In this document: positions 6,618 through 15,071 of the stretch, piece by piece | Layout: every line of letters starts with the position of its first letter | Numbering within the stretch: position 1 is the stretch's first letter | From: Solirubrobacter phytolaccae | GTDB taxonomy: Bacteria; Actinomycetota; Thermoleophilia; Solirubrobacterales; Solirubrobacteraceae | Reading direction: 5' to 3' | Length of the DNA stretch: 43,527 nt | Assembly: GCF_027587195.1 (NCBI RefSeq) | Contig: NZ_JAPDDP010000069.1 | Span: 1-43,527 of the forward strand | Notes under the pieces: generated by a model | Databases searched by the model: none | What the model saw: the letters and a program-made list of their open reading frames with translations, nothing else | Told to the model about the DNA's origin: nothing | Position numbers and translations under genes: made by a program

Positions 6618-8789
6618 ATGACGTACGGACGTGTTCTCTCCACCCTCGCCGTCGTCGCCGCCGTGGCTGGCGGCGCGGCGGCCCCCGCCCACGCGGCGGT
6701 CACCACGAGCTACCCCAGCGCCGCTGAAGCCCGCACCTTCGCCACCACCAGCGGCGGCTGGACCGCGACCAACGCGTTCTCCGGCGTGTGCATCCTGTGC
6801 TCCGATCCGGCCGGGACCTACGTGTCCACGGGCGGCGCGGGCGGCACCGGCGACGGCCACCTGCGCGGCACGTTCACCACGAGCGTCGGCGTGCTGAGCA
6901 CCTCGACGGTGACCTGGACGTCACCGGCGTTCACGGTCTCGGGCGCGCCCGACAGCAGCGTCCTGACCGCCAAGGTCCGCCCGCAGCTCGGCTCGATCCT
7001 CGCCCTGCTCGCCAGCGACGCCGACCTGACGGCGACGATCACCGACGTGGCGACGCCCGCGAGCTCGACCACGCTGCCCGCCCACGCGCTGTCGACCAAC
7101 GCCACCTTCGCGCCCGTGAACCTGACCGTGCCCAACGGCGCGCTCGTCGCCGGCCGCACGTACAAGCTGACGCTCGCGCTGCACGTGCACGGTGGCATCG
7201 CCGCCGCCATCCAGACCGGCACCGTGGACCTCGACGACGTCGCGCTGAACGTCTCCGACCTCGCGCAGCCGTCCGCGCTGACCGCCTCGGCGGACACGAC
7301 CGCCGGCGTCAAGATCACCGGCTCGGTCGACCCACACGGGCAGGCGACCGCCGTCTCCGTCCAGTACGGCCCCACGGCCGCCTACGGCACGAGCACCTCC
7401 GTCACCGCCGTCAACGGCACGGGCGCGCAGAACTTCAGCTTCCCGCTCGCCGGCCTCACGCCGGGCGCGACGTACCACTACCGCGTCCGCGCGGCCAACG
7501 CCGACGGCGAGTCCTTCACCAGCGACGCCACGTTCGTCGTGCCCGCCATCCCCAGCGACGCGGCGCCGTCGGTCAATGGCGACCTGAAGTCGCGCACCCG
7601 CACGGTCATCTACGACCAGGTGCCGGGCACGACCGCGGTCAACATCCAGGTGCTCGCGGCGGACAACACCACCGTCCTCTCCAACACGCCGGACCCCGAC
7701 CTCGACGGCACGGCGCAGATCACGCTCCCCGACGCCGACGGCGTCTACTACGTGCGCATCCAGCGCACGAGCTCGGGCGGCACCTCGACGTCCGCCGGCG
7801 TCCTGGCCCAGCTGGACCGCGTCGGCCCGGCGAACGCCGCCGCGCCCGTCGTCACCGGCGACGTCTCCGTCCGCCCGCGCCACGTGCAGTTCGTCCGCGC
7901 GAGCGACGCGACGGCGGCGACCGTCCAGATCCTCAGCGCCGGCGGCACCGTGCTCTCCAGCACCCCGGTCGCCGCGGGTGGCGACGTCGACGTCACGCTC
8001 CCCGACACCGACGGCACGTACCTCGTGCGCGTCATCCAGACCGACGCCGCCGGCAACGCGACGACGTCGCCGAGCGCGAGCGTCGAGCTGAACCGCCAGA
8101 CGCGCGGCACCGGTGGCGAGGACACCCCGGCACCGCCGACCGACCCGGTGACGCCGGTCACCCCCGAGCCGCCGGTCACGACCACCACCGTCAACGGCGA
8201 CCCGGGCGGCTGGGGCGCGCTGCTGGCCTCCTGCTACGGCAACGGCAAGCTCGCGCTGGTCGACGTCCGCACCGCGGGCAAGACCGTCAAGTTCGCCGGC
8301 GCCGCCGCGCAGCCGGTCGGCACCGCCGTCACCATCGTCGACAAGGCGGGCAAGACCGTCGCCACCGCGAAGATCGGCGCCGACGGCCGCTTCGCCGCCT
8401 CGATCAAGCGCCCGAAGGCCAAGGTCCTGCGCAGCGCCCGCTACCGCGCCGTCGTGGGCACCACCAAGTCGCTCGCGCTGAAGGCCACGCGCGTCGCCTC
8501 CGTGAGCAAGCTGTCCGTCAGCGGCACCACCGCGACGCTCACCGGCACCGTCGACCCGCGCAAGCTCAAGGCGGGCAAGAGCCTCAAGGTCGCCGCCCGC
8601 GGCGGCCGCGGCGGCACCGCCTGCGCCGTGCTCGGCGGCGGCAAGCTGACCACGGTCGGCAAGGCGAAGATCAACAAGAAGACCGGCAAGTTCACGGTCA
8701 AGGTCAAGGTGCCCGGCACCGGTCGCGTCGCCGTGCGCGTCGCGTTCTCCGGCGGTGTCCGCACCGCCACGCTGTACGCGGTGCGCTAG
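6618..8789 (+). CDS. Secreted multi-domain Fn3/Ig-like repeat protein
   Basis: 723-residue exported protein. A classical signal peptide (hydrophobic core LAVVAAVAGGAAAPAHAA, about residues 9-26) is followed by a Thr/Ser-rich domain, an Fn3-like module ending in LTPGATYHYRVRAANADGES (about residues 285-305), two homologous Ig-like repeats of about 90 residues (beginning near SVNGDLKSRTRTV and VVTGDVSVRPRHV), a Pro/Thr linker, and a Lys/Gly-rich basic C-terminal beta domain. No catalytic motif is visible. It probably works at the cell surface or extracellularly; the function is unknown. The stop at 8787-8789 directly abuts the convergent acetyltransferase stop. Confidence 0.82.
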   Translation: MTYGRVLSTLAVVAAVAGGAAAPAHAAVTTSYPSAAEARTFATTSGGWTATNAFSGVCILCSDPAGTYVSTGGAGGTGDGHLRGTFTTSVGVLSTSTVTWTSPAFTVSGAPDSSVLTAKVRPQLGSILALLASDADLTATITDVATPASSTTLPAHALSTNATFAPVNLTVPNGALVAGRTYKLTLALHVHGGIAAAIQTGTVDLDDVALNVSDLAQPSALTASADTTAGVKITGSVDPHGQATAVSVQYGPTAAYGTSTSVTAVNGTGAQNFSFPLAGLTPGATYHYRVRAANADGESFTSDATFVVPAIPSDAAPSVNGDLKSRTRTVIYDQVPGTTAVNIQVLAADNTTVLSNTPDPDLDGTAQITLPDADGVYYVRIQRTSSGGTSTSAGVLAQLDRVGPANAAAPVVTGDVSVRPRHVQFVRASDATAATVQILSAGGTVLSSTPVAAGGDVDVTLPDTDGTYLVRVIQTDAAGNATTSPSASVELNRQTRGTGGEDTPAPPTDPVTPVTPEPPVTTTTVNGDPGGWGALLASCYGNGKLALVDVRTAGKTVKFAGAAAQPVGTAVTIVDKAGKTVATAKIGADGRFAASIKRPKAKVLRSARYRAVVGTTKSLALKATRVASVSKLSVSGTTATLTGTVDPRKLKAGKSLKVAARGGRGGTACAVLGGGKLTTVGKAKINKKTGKFTVKVKVPGTGRVAVRVAFSGGVRTATLYAVR

Positions 8790-9251
8790 CTAGAGGCGCT
8801 TCTCGAAGAAGCGCTCGGCGTACTCGTCCGCATTGAACGGCTCGACCTCGTCGTAGCCCTCGGCCAGATAGAGCCGCTGGGCTTCGACGAGGTCGTCGCG
8901 TGTGTCGATCTGGAGCTTGGTGATGCCGAGCTCGCGCGCGGCGTCCTCGACGCCCCGCAGGAGCAGGCGCGCGCCGCCCCGGCGCCGATACGCCGGCGCG
9001 ATGAACATCCGCGTGAGCGCGCCGTGGCGGCGCAGCCCGGCACAGCCCGCCGGCTCACCGTCCCAGCGCGCGACGAGCCACGCCGCGAGGTCTTCCGTGC
9101 GGTACTCGTCCATCGCCGCGTCGACCTCGTGCGGGGCGATCGAGCGGTCCTCGTAATGGCGGTAGTAGCGCGCGACGATGTCGTGCCAGTACGCCCACAG
9201 CAACGCTTCGGAATCCGGGCTGTCCAGGGGCTCTGAATGGATGGTCCACAC
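8790..9251 (-). CDS. GNAT-family N-acetyltransferase
   Basis: 153-residue acetyltransferase using acetyl-CoA. The acetyl-CoA-binding motif A is visible as LTRMFIAPAYRRRGGARLLL (about residues 85-104), followed by the beta5/alpha4 region LQIDTRDDLVEAQRLYLAEGY, typical of GNATs that modify small molecules. The start is taken as GTG 9251 because family-like sequence begins there; the frame continues open upstream but runs across the divergent gene's promoter and first codons. The acceptor substrate cannot be inferred. Confidence 0.88.
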   Translation of the reverse strand: MWTIHSEPLDSPDSEALLWAYWHDIVARYYRHYEDRSIAPHEVDAAMDEYRTEDLAAWLVARWDGEPAGCAGLRRHGALTRMFIAPAYRRRGGARLLLRGVEDAARELGITKLQIDTRDDLVEAQRLYLAEGYDEVEPFNADEYAERFFEKRL

Positions 9252-9266
9252 GGCGGTTAGCCGCAC

Positions 9267-9295
9267 TTTACGTACCGTCGCGATGCGGGTAGGTT
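9267..9295 (+). promoter_or_regulatory. Candidate leaderless promoter
   Basis: TTTACG at 9267-9272, a 17-nt spacer and TAGGTT at 9290-9295. The predicted transcription start near 9302-9304 coincides with the GTG at 9304. This favours that start over the ATG at 9283, which lies upstream of the -10 box. Confidence 0.45.
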
Positions 9296-9303
9296 CGAAT
9301 CCC

Positions 9304-9720
9304 GTGCGACGACCCTTCACCGCTCTGATCGTCATCGGCGCCACCCTCGGCGTCGGTGCCACCGCACTCGCGCAGAGCGGCGGGAGTGAGCTGTCGATCG
9401 ACTTCCAGGACGGCTGCCTGGATCACTCGCGCGTCGTCGTGAAGGTCGCCGCGCCCAGCGACCGCGCGATCGAGGCGCTGAGCGTGAGCGCGCACGGCCG
9501 CGAGGTCCTGCGCCTGAACGGCCTGTCGGGCGAGGCGCGGATGCGCGTCCGCCTCGCGTCCCCCCGCGGCCAGGTCACCGTGAGCGGCGAGCTGGCCGGC
9601 GGCGAGACGTTCACCCGCTCCCGCGACTACCGGGGCTGCGCGCCGGAGCCGACCCCCGAGCCCGCACCGCAGCGCAACACCCGCCCCGAGCCCACGCTCA
9701 CGGGCGGCGGCGAAGGCTAA
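9304..9720 (+). CDS. Small secreted protein of unknown function
   Basis: 138 residues: basic N-terminus (VRRPF), hydrophobic signal segment TALIVIGATLGVGATALAQS, a single compact beta-rich domain of about 85 residues with two cysteines (GCLDH and YRGCAP) that could form a disulfide, then a Pro/Glu tail (PEPTPEPAPQ). I do not recognise the family. The GTG start is chosen from the promoter position and the signal peptide; ATG 9283 is the alternative and would only lengthen the n-region by seven residues. Confidence 0.7.
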   Translation: MRRPFTALIVIGATLGVGATALAQSGGSELSIDFQDGCLDHSRVVVKVAAPSDRAIEALSVSAHGREVLRLNGLSGEARMRVRLASPRGQVTVSGELAGGETFTRSRDYRGCAPEPTPEPAPQRNTRPEPTLTGGGEG

Positions 9721-9738
9721 AGCGCACCTAACGCGACG

Positions 9739-9759
9739 TTAAAGGCCCTGGGGCTTTAA
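9739..9759. terminator. Palindromic bidirectional terminator candidate
   Basis: TTAAAGGCCC and GGGGCTTTAA arms surround a single T; one mismatch interrupts a 9-bp stem. It lies between two convergent stops (9720 and 9756) and overlaps the leftward stop codon. A competing small hairpin TAACG-CGA-CGTTA precedes it. There is no long T tract, so its strength is uncertain. Confidence 0.5.
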
Positions 9760-10916
9760 CTTTCGGCCTCGTCGCGCGACGGCGGCGGGACGTGGAACGC
9801 GTCCGGCAGCGGGACGGTCGGGGTGCGCGCGACGGTGAGCGCCGCGATCAGGAAGCGCGCCGCGGCCGGGAACGGGCGGCCCGGCGGGGGCGGCGCGAGG
9901 TGCTCGCGGAACAGGTCGAGCAGCTCGAGCGTCGCACCGGCGACGTCGGCGTGCGGCGCGTCGTCGCCGACCGCGCAGGCGAGGCGGGCGAGCGCGATCG
10001 ACTCGTCCGGGTCGGTCTGGCCGAACGCGCGGCCCATCGCCGTGATCAGGTGCGTGACGATCCGGTCCAGCAGCGGGTGCAGCGCGGGCTCGACGGCGCC
10101 GGGCGCGGAGCCGGCCCACGCCGGGTCCTCACCCGCGACGAGCCGGGCCATCTGGCCGCCCATGATCGAGCGCAGCGCCTCGTCGCTCACGCCCGCCTGC
10201 AGCGCGCAGCGGGCGTGGGTGAACGCGGCGGTGATCGGCAGGCCGTACGGCGAGTCGCTCGCCCACACGATGTGCGACGGGTCCACGAGCGCGAACAGCG
10301 CGATCAGGTCCGCCGGGTTCCACCACGAGGTGTCGATGAAGACGTTCCGGTGCTCGGGCAGCACGTGCCAGAGCCAGGCGAGGTCGGAGATCGCGCCGTG
10401 GGCGAGGATCAGCCGCGCGTCCGGGAACTCGCTCGAGAGCGCGACCGTGGTCTGGCCGAGCGCGGGGATGCCGCGGCCGGCGTGGATGAGCACGGGGACC
10501 TTGCGCTCGTGCGCGATCGTGATGATCTCGCGCACGCCCGGCTCGTCCATCCCGAACTGCTCGGCGCGCGGGTGCAGCTTGATGCCGACCGCGCCGGCGT
10601 CCAGGCAGCGGCGCGCCTCCTCGGCCGGGTGGTCGCGTGGGTCCAGCCGGCAGAACGCCTCCAGCCGATCGGAGGACGCCGCCGCCGCGATCGCGGCGTC
10701 GTTCGGCCCGCGGTAGCCGTCGGGCTCGTGCATCGGGAACGTGACCGCGCGCGCGTCGGCGCGGGTCATGACGTCGATCAGCTCCTCCGGCGTCTGCTTG
10801 AAGCCGTCGGGGTCGTTCTGGCCGATGTGGGTGTGGGCGTCGTAGAGCTCCAGCGGGCCGTGCGCCGCCTGGATGCTGTCCCACCACGGGCGGAGGATCG
10901 CGTCAATGTCCAGCAT
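9756..10916 (-). CDS. Amidohydrolase-2 family metal-dependent hydrolase
   Basis: 386-residue TIM-barrel hydrolase of the amidohydrolase_2 group. Metal ligands seen: YDAHTHIGQ (H-x-H, about residues 25-33), a histidine in GIKLHPRAEQFG (about 110), LIHAGRG (about 143), ILAHGAISDL (about 170), and the terminal aspartate in VWASDSPYG (about 217). The last ~120 residues are an added helical region after the barrel. Likely cytosolic hydrolase or decarboxylase; substrate unknown. A hairpin GGGTT-GGC-AACCC (10917-10929) directly precedes the ATG on the coding strand. Confidence 0.87.
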   Translation of the reverse strand: MLDIDAILRPWWDSIQAAHGPLELYDAHTHIGQNDPDGFKQTPEELIDVMTRADARAVTFPMHEPDGYRGPNDAAIAAAASSDRLEAFCRLDPRDHPAEEARRCLDAGAVGIKLHPRAEQFGMDEPGVREIITIAHERKVPVLIHAGRGIPALGQTTVALSSEFPDARLILAHGAISDLAWLWHVLPEHRNVFIDTSWWNPADLIALFALVDPSHIVWASDSPYGLPITAAFTHARCALQAGVSDEALRSIMGGQMARLVAGEDPAWAGSAPGAVEPALHPLLDRIVTHLITAMGRAFGQTDPDESIALARLACAVGDDAPHADVAGATLELLDLFREHLAPPPPGRPFPAAARFLIAALTVARTPTVPLPDAFHVPPPSRDEAES

Positions 10917-10929
10917 GGGTTGGCAACCC
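10917..10929. repeat. Perfect 5-bp inverted repeat adjoining the amidohydrolase ATG
   Basis: GGGTT-GGC-AACCC ends exactly at the start codon of the leftward gene. A -10-like TAGGGT (10931-10926, minus strand) overlaps it. It could be an operator or a start-proximal RNA hairpin. Confidence 0.35.
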
Positions 10930-10967
10930 TACAGACGCGCGCTGCGCCGGCCGACATACTGGGAGCC

Positions 10968-11231
10968 ATGCAGTCCCGCCACGAACGCGTCCGGATCGAG
11001 ACCGCGCGCCACGAGATCGAGGCCACCCTGCAGCTGCCGCAGGAGGGCTTCCGCTCGCGGCTGACCGACTTCCTGAACGCCCAGGGCGACGACTTCCTGC
11101 CGCTCACGGACGCGCGGGTCACGTGGGCCGACGGCTCGCGCGAGCCCGAGCATCACGAGTACCTGGCGCTGGCCACGCGCCACGTCGTGCTGGTGCTGGA
11201 GCTCAGCCCAGCGCCGACGCCATCCGCCTGA
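10968..11231 (+). CDS. Small conserved protein, DUF6812-like
   Basis: 87-residue protein with the pattern RVRIETARHEIEATLQLP, then RLTDFLNAQGDDFLPLTDARV, then a beta-rich tail. This resembles small bacterial proteins in which a nucleotide- or RNA-binding-like beta fold is predicted, but the function is unknown. The ATG at 10968 is preceded by GGGAG. The 3' end overlaps the convergent PLP lyase gene by 29 bp. Confidence 0.7.
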   Translation: MQSRHERVRIETARHEIEATLQLPQEGFRSRLTDFLNAQGDDFLPLTDARVTWADGSREPEHHEYLALATRHVVLVLELSPAPTPSA

Positions 11232-12276
11232 CGGCCTCGCGCACCAGCTCGGGCGTCGTGCCGACGTTCAGGCGCACGTGGCCCTTGCCCGGCGCGCCGA
11301 AGCCGAGCCCGGACTGCAGCGCGACGCGCCCGCGCTCGAGGAAGACCGCGGCGGGATCGTCGCCCAGGCCGGGGTCGCAGCGCAGCCACGCGAGGTAGGA
11401 CGCGTCGGCGGGATAGGTGACCGCGACGCCGTCCGGGAGCAGCGCGGGGAGGTCGCGCTGGTTGGCGGCGATCGTCGCGAGCGTCTCGTCCAGCCACTCG
11501 TCGCCGCCCGAGAACGCCGCCTCGGCCGCCACCAGCCCGGCGTAGCCCGCGTGGTAGCGAAGATGCGGATGGAGCTTCGTCGCCGGCTCGCCGACCACGA
11601 ACCCGAGCTTGAGGCCCGGGACGTTGAACGCCTTCGACGCCGAGGTGAGCACGGCGCCGCGCGTGGACACCGCCTGCCACGGGGTGAAGCTGCCGTTGAA
11701 AGTCAGCGGCGCGTGGATCTCGTCCACGACCACGAACGCGTCGTGGTCCTCGGCAACCGCCGCGACCGCGGCCAGCTCCTCCCGCGTGTACACGCGGCCG
11801 GTCGGGTTGTGCGGCGAGCACAGCAGCAGCGCGCGGGCACCGGCGGCGAACGCCTTGTCCAGCCCGTCGACGTCGAGCGCGCCGTCCTCACCCAGCGGCA
11901 CCTCGACCACACGCCGCCCGACGTGCGGGATGTCGTCGAAGTACGGCGGGTACGCGGGCGGGTTGATGATCACGCCTTCACCCGGCTGCGTGTGCACGAG
12001 CAGCAGCTCCTTGAAGCCGACCATCACGTCGGCGACGAGCGCGACCTGCTCGGTGTCGAGCTCCCAGCCGAGCCGCCGCGCGTAGAAGCCGTGCATGGCC
12101 TCGAGCAGCCCGCCGGTCGGCCCGATGTAGCCGAGGTCACCGCGGTCGATCGCGAGGTGCAGCGCCTCGCGCACGGGCGGCGCGAGCGGGAAGTCCATCT
12201 CTGCCACCCACGCCGGCAGGACGTCGGGCGGGTACCTGCTCCACTTCTCGCTGCCGCGAACTAGGAGATCGTCCAC
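11203..12276 (-). CDS. PLP-dependent C-S lyase/aminotransferase, PatB/MalY type
   Basis: Fold-type I PLP enzyme of 357 residues; family members act as cystathionine beta-lyases, with thiol, pyruvate and ammonia as products. Motifs: PAWVAEMDFPLAPPV (about residues 21-35), NPPAYPPYFDD, CSPHNPTGRVY, VVVDEIHAPLTF, the PLP-lysine motif SASKAFNVPGLK, and the late arginine LNVGTTPE. The GTG start at 12276 lies inside the korB gene (16-bp overlap), immediately before the family N-terminus. A few residues shorter than typical at the N-terminus. Translational coupling to KorAB suggests pyruvate or another 2-oxoacid it forms could feed that oxidoreductase (inference). Confidence 0.88.
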   Translation of the reverse strand: MDDLLVRGSEKWSRYPPDVLPAWVAEMDFPLAPPVREALHLAIDRGDLGYIGPTGGLLEAMHGFYARRLGWELDTEQVALVADVMVGFKELLLVHTQPGEGVIINPPAYPPYFDDIPHVGRRVVEVPLGEDGALDVDGLDKAFAAGARALLLCSPHNPTGRVYTREELAAVAAVAEDHDAFVVVDEIHAPLTFNGSFTPWQAVSTRGAVLTSASKAFNVPGLKLGFVVGEPATKLHPHLRYHAGYAGLVAAEAAFSGGDEWLDETLATIAANQRDLPALLPDGVAVTYPADASYLAWLRCDPGLGDDPAAVFLERGRVALQSGLGFGAPGKGHVRLNVGTTPELVREAVRRMASALG

Positions 12277-13241
12277 GTGTCTCCGCTGCGCATGAGCGCG
12301 TCGAGCGCGGCGTCGTCGGCGCCGGCGCGGGCGGCCGCCAGCTCCGCCGTGAGGTCGCTCCCGCTGACCGGGCGCCGGACGTCGCGGAAGATGCCGATCG
12401 GCGTCGGCCCGTCCGGCGAGGACGACAGCCGGGAGAGCGCGAACGCGAACGCCGGGTCCTCGCGGTGCGCGTCGTGGACCACCGGCGCGCCGCCAGAACC
12501 CAGCCGCAGCGCCCCGTCGGCGTCCCGCACGACGCCGCGGATCGGCTCGCCGTGCTCGAGGTAGATCCGGTTCACCTCGCCACGCTTCTTGTCGCGCAGC
12601 GCGTCGAACGCGCCGTCGTTGAACACGGGGCAGTTCTGGTAGATCTCGACGAGCGCCGCGCCCTCGTGGGCGGCGGCCGCGCGCAGCACCGCGGGCAGGT
12701 GCTGCTTGTCGGTGTCGATCGTGCGCGCGACGAACGTGGCCTCGGCGCCGATCGCCAACGACAGCGGGTTGAACGGGGCGTCGATCGAGCCGAACGGCGT
12801 CGACTTCGTGACCTTGCCGAGCTCTGAGGTCGGCGACGCCTGGCCCTTCGTGAGCCCGTAGATCTGGTTGTTGAACAGCAGGATCTTCACCGGCACGTTG
12901 CGGCGCAGCGCGTGGATGAGGTGGTTGCCGCCGATGCTCAAAGCGTCGCCGTCGCCGGTCACGACCCAGATCGAGAGGTCGTCGCGCGCACTCGCCAGCC
13001 CGGTCGCGAGCGCCGGCCCCCGGCCGTGGATGCCGTGCATCCCGTACGTGTCCATGTAGTACGCGAAGCGCCCCGCGCAGCCGATCCCGGACACGAACAC
13101 GATCCGCTCCGGCGGGATGCCGAGCTCGGGGAAGAACGACTGGACGGCGGCGAGCACCGCGTAGTCGCCGCAGCCCGGGCACCAGCGCGTCTCCTGGTTG
13201 GACTGGAAGTCGGCCTTCGTCAGCTGCTCAGTCGCCGCCAT
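12261..13241 (-). CDS. korB: 2-oxoacid:ferredoxin oxidoreductase, beta subunit
   Basis: 326-residue thiamine-diphosphate-binding subunit of a 2-oxoglutarate/2-oxoacid:ferredoxin oxidoreductase, forming acyl-CoA, CO2 and reduced ferredoxin. The opening is RWCPGCGDYAVLAAV. The ThDP/Mg motif is GDGDALSIGGNHLIHA (about residues 95-110) with NNQIYGLTKGQASPTSE downstream. Full length. The ATG overlaps the korA stop region by 22 bp, as usual for coupled KorAB. The [4Fe-4S] ligand cysteines are partly visible (WCPGCG and later C196-type NCPVF). Which oxoacid is used cannot be told from sequence by eye. Confidence 0.93.
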   Translation of the reverse strand: MAATEQLTKADFQSNQETRWCPGCGDYAVLAAVQSFFPELGIPPERIVFVSGIGCAGRFAYYMDTYGMHGIHGRGPALATGLASARDDLSIWVVTGDGDALSIGGNHLIHALRRNVPVKILLFNNQIYGLTKGQASPTSELGKVTKSTPFGSIDAPFNPLSLAIGAEATFVARTIDTDKQHLPAVLRAAAAHEGAALVEIYQNCPVFNDGAFDALRDKKRGEVNRIYLEHGEPIRGVVRDADGALRLGSGGAPVVHDAHREDPAFAFALSRLSSSPDGPTPIGIFRDVRRPVSGSDLTAELAAARAGADDAALDALMRSGDTWTIS

Positions 13242-15052
13242 ATCTCCTGCTCCATCTCCGACGGCAGCAGCGGCTGCCCCTGGACCTTGCCGTAGGACTC
13301 CACGTTCACGAGGTACTGCGCGCGCAGCTCGTGCGCGAGCTGGCCGCTGTTCATCTCCGGCACGAGCACGCGGTCGAACTTGCGGAGCAGCGCGCCGGTG
13401 TTCTTCGGCATCGGCCGCAGGTGGCGCAGGTGCGCCGTCGCCACGCGGCCGCCGCCTTCCCGCACCCGCCGCGCGCCCGCCCGGATCGTCCCGTAGGAGG
13501 AGCCCCAGCCGAGCACGAGCAGGTCCGCGTCCGCCTCGCCGTGGATCTCCAGGTCCGGCACCTCGATGCCGTCCACCTTGTCCGCGCGCAGCTTGGTCAT
13601 CCGCGCGTGATTCTTCCCGTCATAGGAGATCGCGCCCGTGCCGTCCGCCTTCTCCAGGCCGCCGATCCGGTGCTGGAGCCCCGGCGTGCCGGGGATCGCC
13701 CACGGCCGCGCGAGGTTGTCGTCGCGCGTGTACGGGAGGAACGCTCCCGTTGAGGTCGTGCGGAAGTGCGGGTCGATCGGCGGCAGCGACGCGGCGTTCG
13801 GGATCCGCCACGGCTCACTCGAGTTGGCCACGAACAGGTCGCTGAGCAGGATCACCGGCGTGCGGTAGGTGATCGCGATCCGCGCCGCCTCGTACACCGC
13901 CTCGAAGCACTGCCCGGGCGAGGAGGCCGCGAGCACCGGCAGCGGCGACTCGCCGTGGCGGCCGTAGAGCGCCTGAAGCAGGTCGGACTGCTCGGTCTTG
14001 GTCGGCATCCCGGTCGACGGGCCGGCGCGCTGGACGTCGATGATCACGAGCGGCAGCTCGAGCATCACCGCGAGCCCGATCGTCTCGGTCTTCAGATCCA
14101 GGCCAGGGCCGGACGTGCACGTCACGCCCAAAGCACCCCCGAACGCCGCGCCCAGCGCCATCGACGCCGCCGCGATCTCGTCCTCGGCCTGGATCGTGCG
14201 CACGCCCATGTCGTGGCGGCGCGCCAGCGCGTGCAGCAGGTCCGACGCGGGCGTGATCGGATAGGCGCCGAACACGAGCGGCAGCCCCGACTTCACCGAC
14301 GCCGCGATGAGCCCCAGCGCCGTCGCCTCGGTGCCGTTGACGTTGCGGTAGGTGCCCGGCAGGACCTCGGTGTTGCGGTCCACCTTGACCTGCACGTCGA
14401 TCAGCTCGGACGTCTCGCCGAAGCTCCACCCCGCCCGGAACGCGGCGAGGTTCGCGGCCTCCACGGGACCGTCGAACTTGCCGGTGATCCAGCGCTCGGT
14501 GACGTCCGTCGGCCGGTCGTAGAGCCAGCTGAGCACGCCGAGCGCGAACAGGTTCTTGGCCTTCTGCGCGTCCCGGCTGGTGACGCCGTCCAGGTCCTCG
14601 ACGGCCCGCGTGGTGAGCGAGCTCATCGGGATCCGCTTGACCGTGAACCCCTCGAGCGTGCCGTCCTCCAAGGGACTTTCCGCGTAGCCCGCCTTCTGCA
14701 CCGCGCGCACGCTGAACGCGTCCTCGTTGACGAGGATCGTCGCGCCGCGCTGCAGCAGCGGCAGGTTGGCCTTCAACGCCGCGGGGTTCATCGCCACCAG
14801 CACGTCCGGCGTGTCGCCGGGCGTGAGGATGTCGCGCGACGCGAAGTGGATCTGGAACGCCGACACGCCCGCGACCGTCCCGGCCGGCGCCCGGATCTCC
14901 GCGGGGAAGTCCGGCAGCGTGGCCAGGTCGTTGCCGAAGATCGCGGTGGCGTCGGTGAACCGGCTGCCCGCCAGCTGCATCCCGTCGCCGGAGTCTCCGG
15001 CCATGCGGACGACGACGCGTTCACGGGTTTCACTCCGGTGACTCGTCTCCAC
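13220..15052 (-). CDS. korA: 2-oxoacid:ferredoxin oxidoreductase, fused gamma-alpha subunit
   Basis: 610-residue subunit: residues 1 to about 190 are the gamma domain (VVRMAGDSGDGMQLAGSRF near the start), followed by the alpha/pyrimidine domain (NGTEATALGLIAASVKSGLP; FGAYPITPASDLLHAL; TCTSGPGLDLKTETIGLAV; QRAGPSTGMPTKTEQSDLLQ). The C-terminal transketolase-like segment is LLVLGWGSSYGTIRAG. This fused organisation is standard for actinobacterial KorA. The start is GTG 15052, where the family N-terminus begins; the divergent hydrolase starts 20 bp away, so the promoter is compact. Confidence 0.93.
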   Translation of the reverse strand: METSHRSETRERVVVRMAGDSGDGMQLAGSRFTDATAIFGNDLATLPDFPAEIRAPAGTVAGVSAFQIHFASRDILTPGDTPDVLVAMNPAALKANLPLLQRGATILVNEDAFSVRAVQKAGYAESPLEDGTLEGFTVKRIPMSSLTTRAVEDLDGVTSRDAQKAKNLFALGVLSWLYDRPTDVTERWITGKFDGPVEAANLAAFRAGWSFGETSELIDVQVKVDRNTEVLPGTYRNVNGTEATALGLIAASVKSGLPLVFGAYPITPASDLLHALARRHDMGVRTIQAEDEIAAASMALGAAFGGALGVTCTSGPGLDLKTETIGLAVMLELPLVIIDVQRAGPSTGMPTKTEQSDLLQALYGRHGESPLPVLAASSPGQCFEAVYEAARIAITYRTPVILLSDLFVANSSEPWRIPNAASLPPIDPHFRTTSTGAFLPYTRDDNLARPWAIPGTPGLQHRIGGLEKADGTGAISYDGKNHARMTKLRADKVDGIEVPDLEIHGEADADLLVLGWGSSYGTIRAGARRVREGGGRVATAHLRHLRPMPKNTGALLRKFDRVLVPEMNSGQLAHELRAQYLVNVESYGKVQGQPLLPSEMEQEIWRRLSS

Positions 15053-15071
15053 GCTTGTAGCCTCTCGCACA

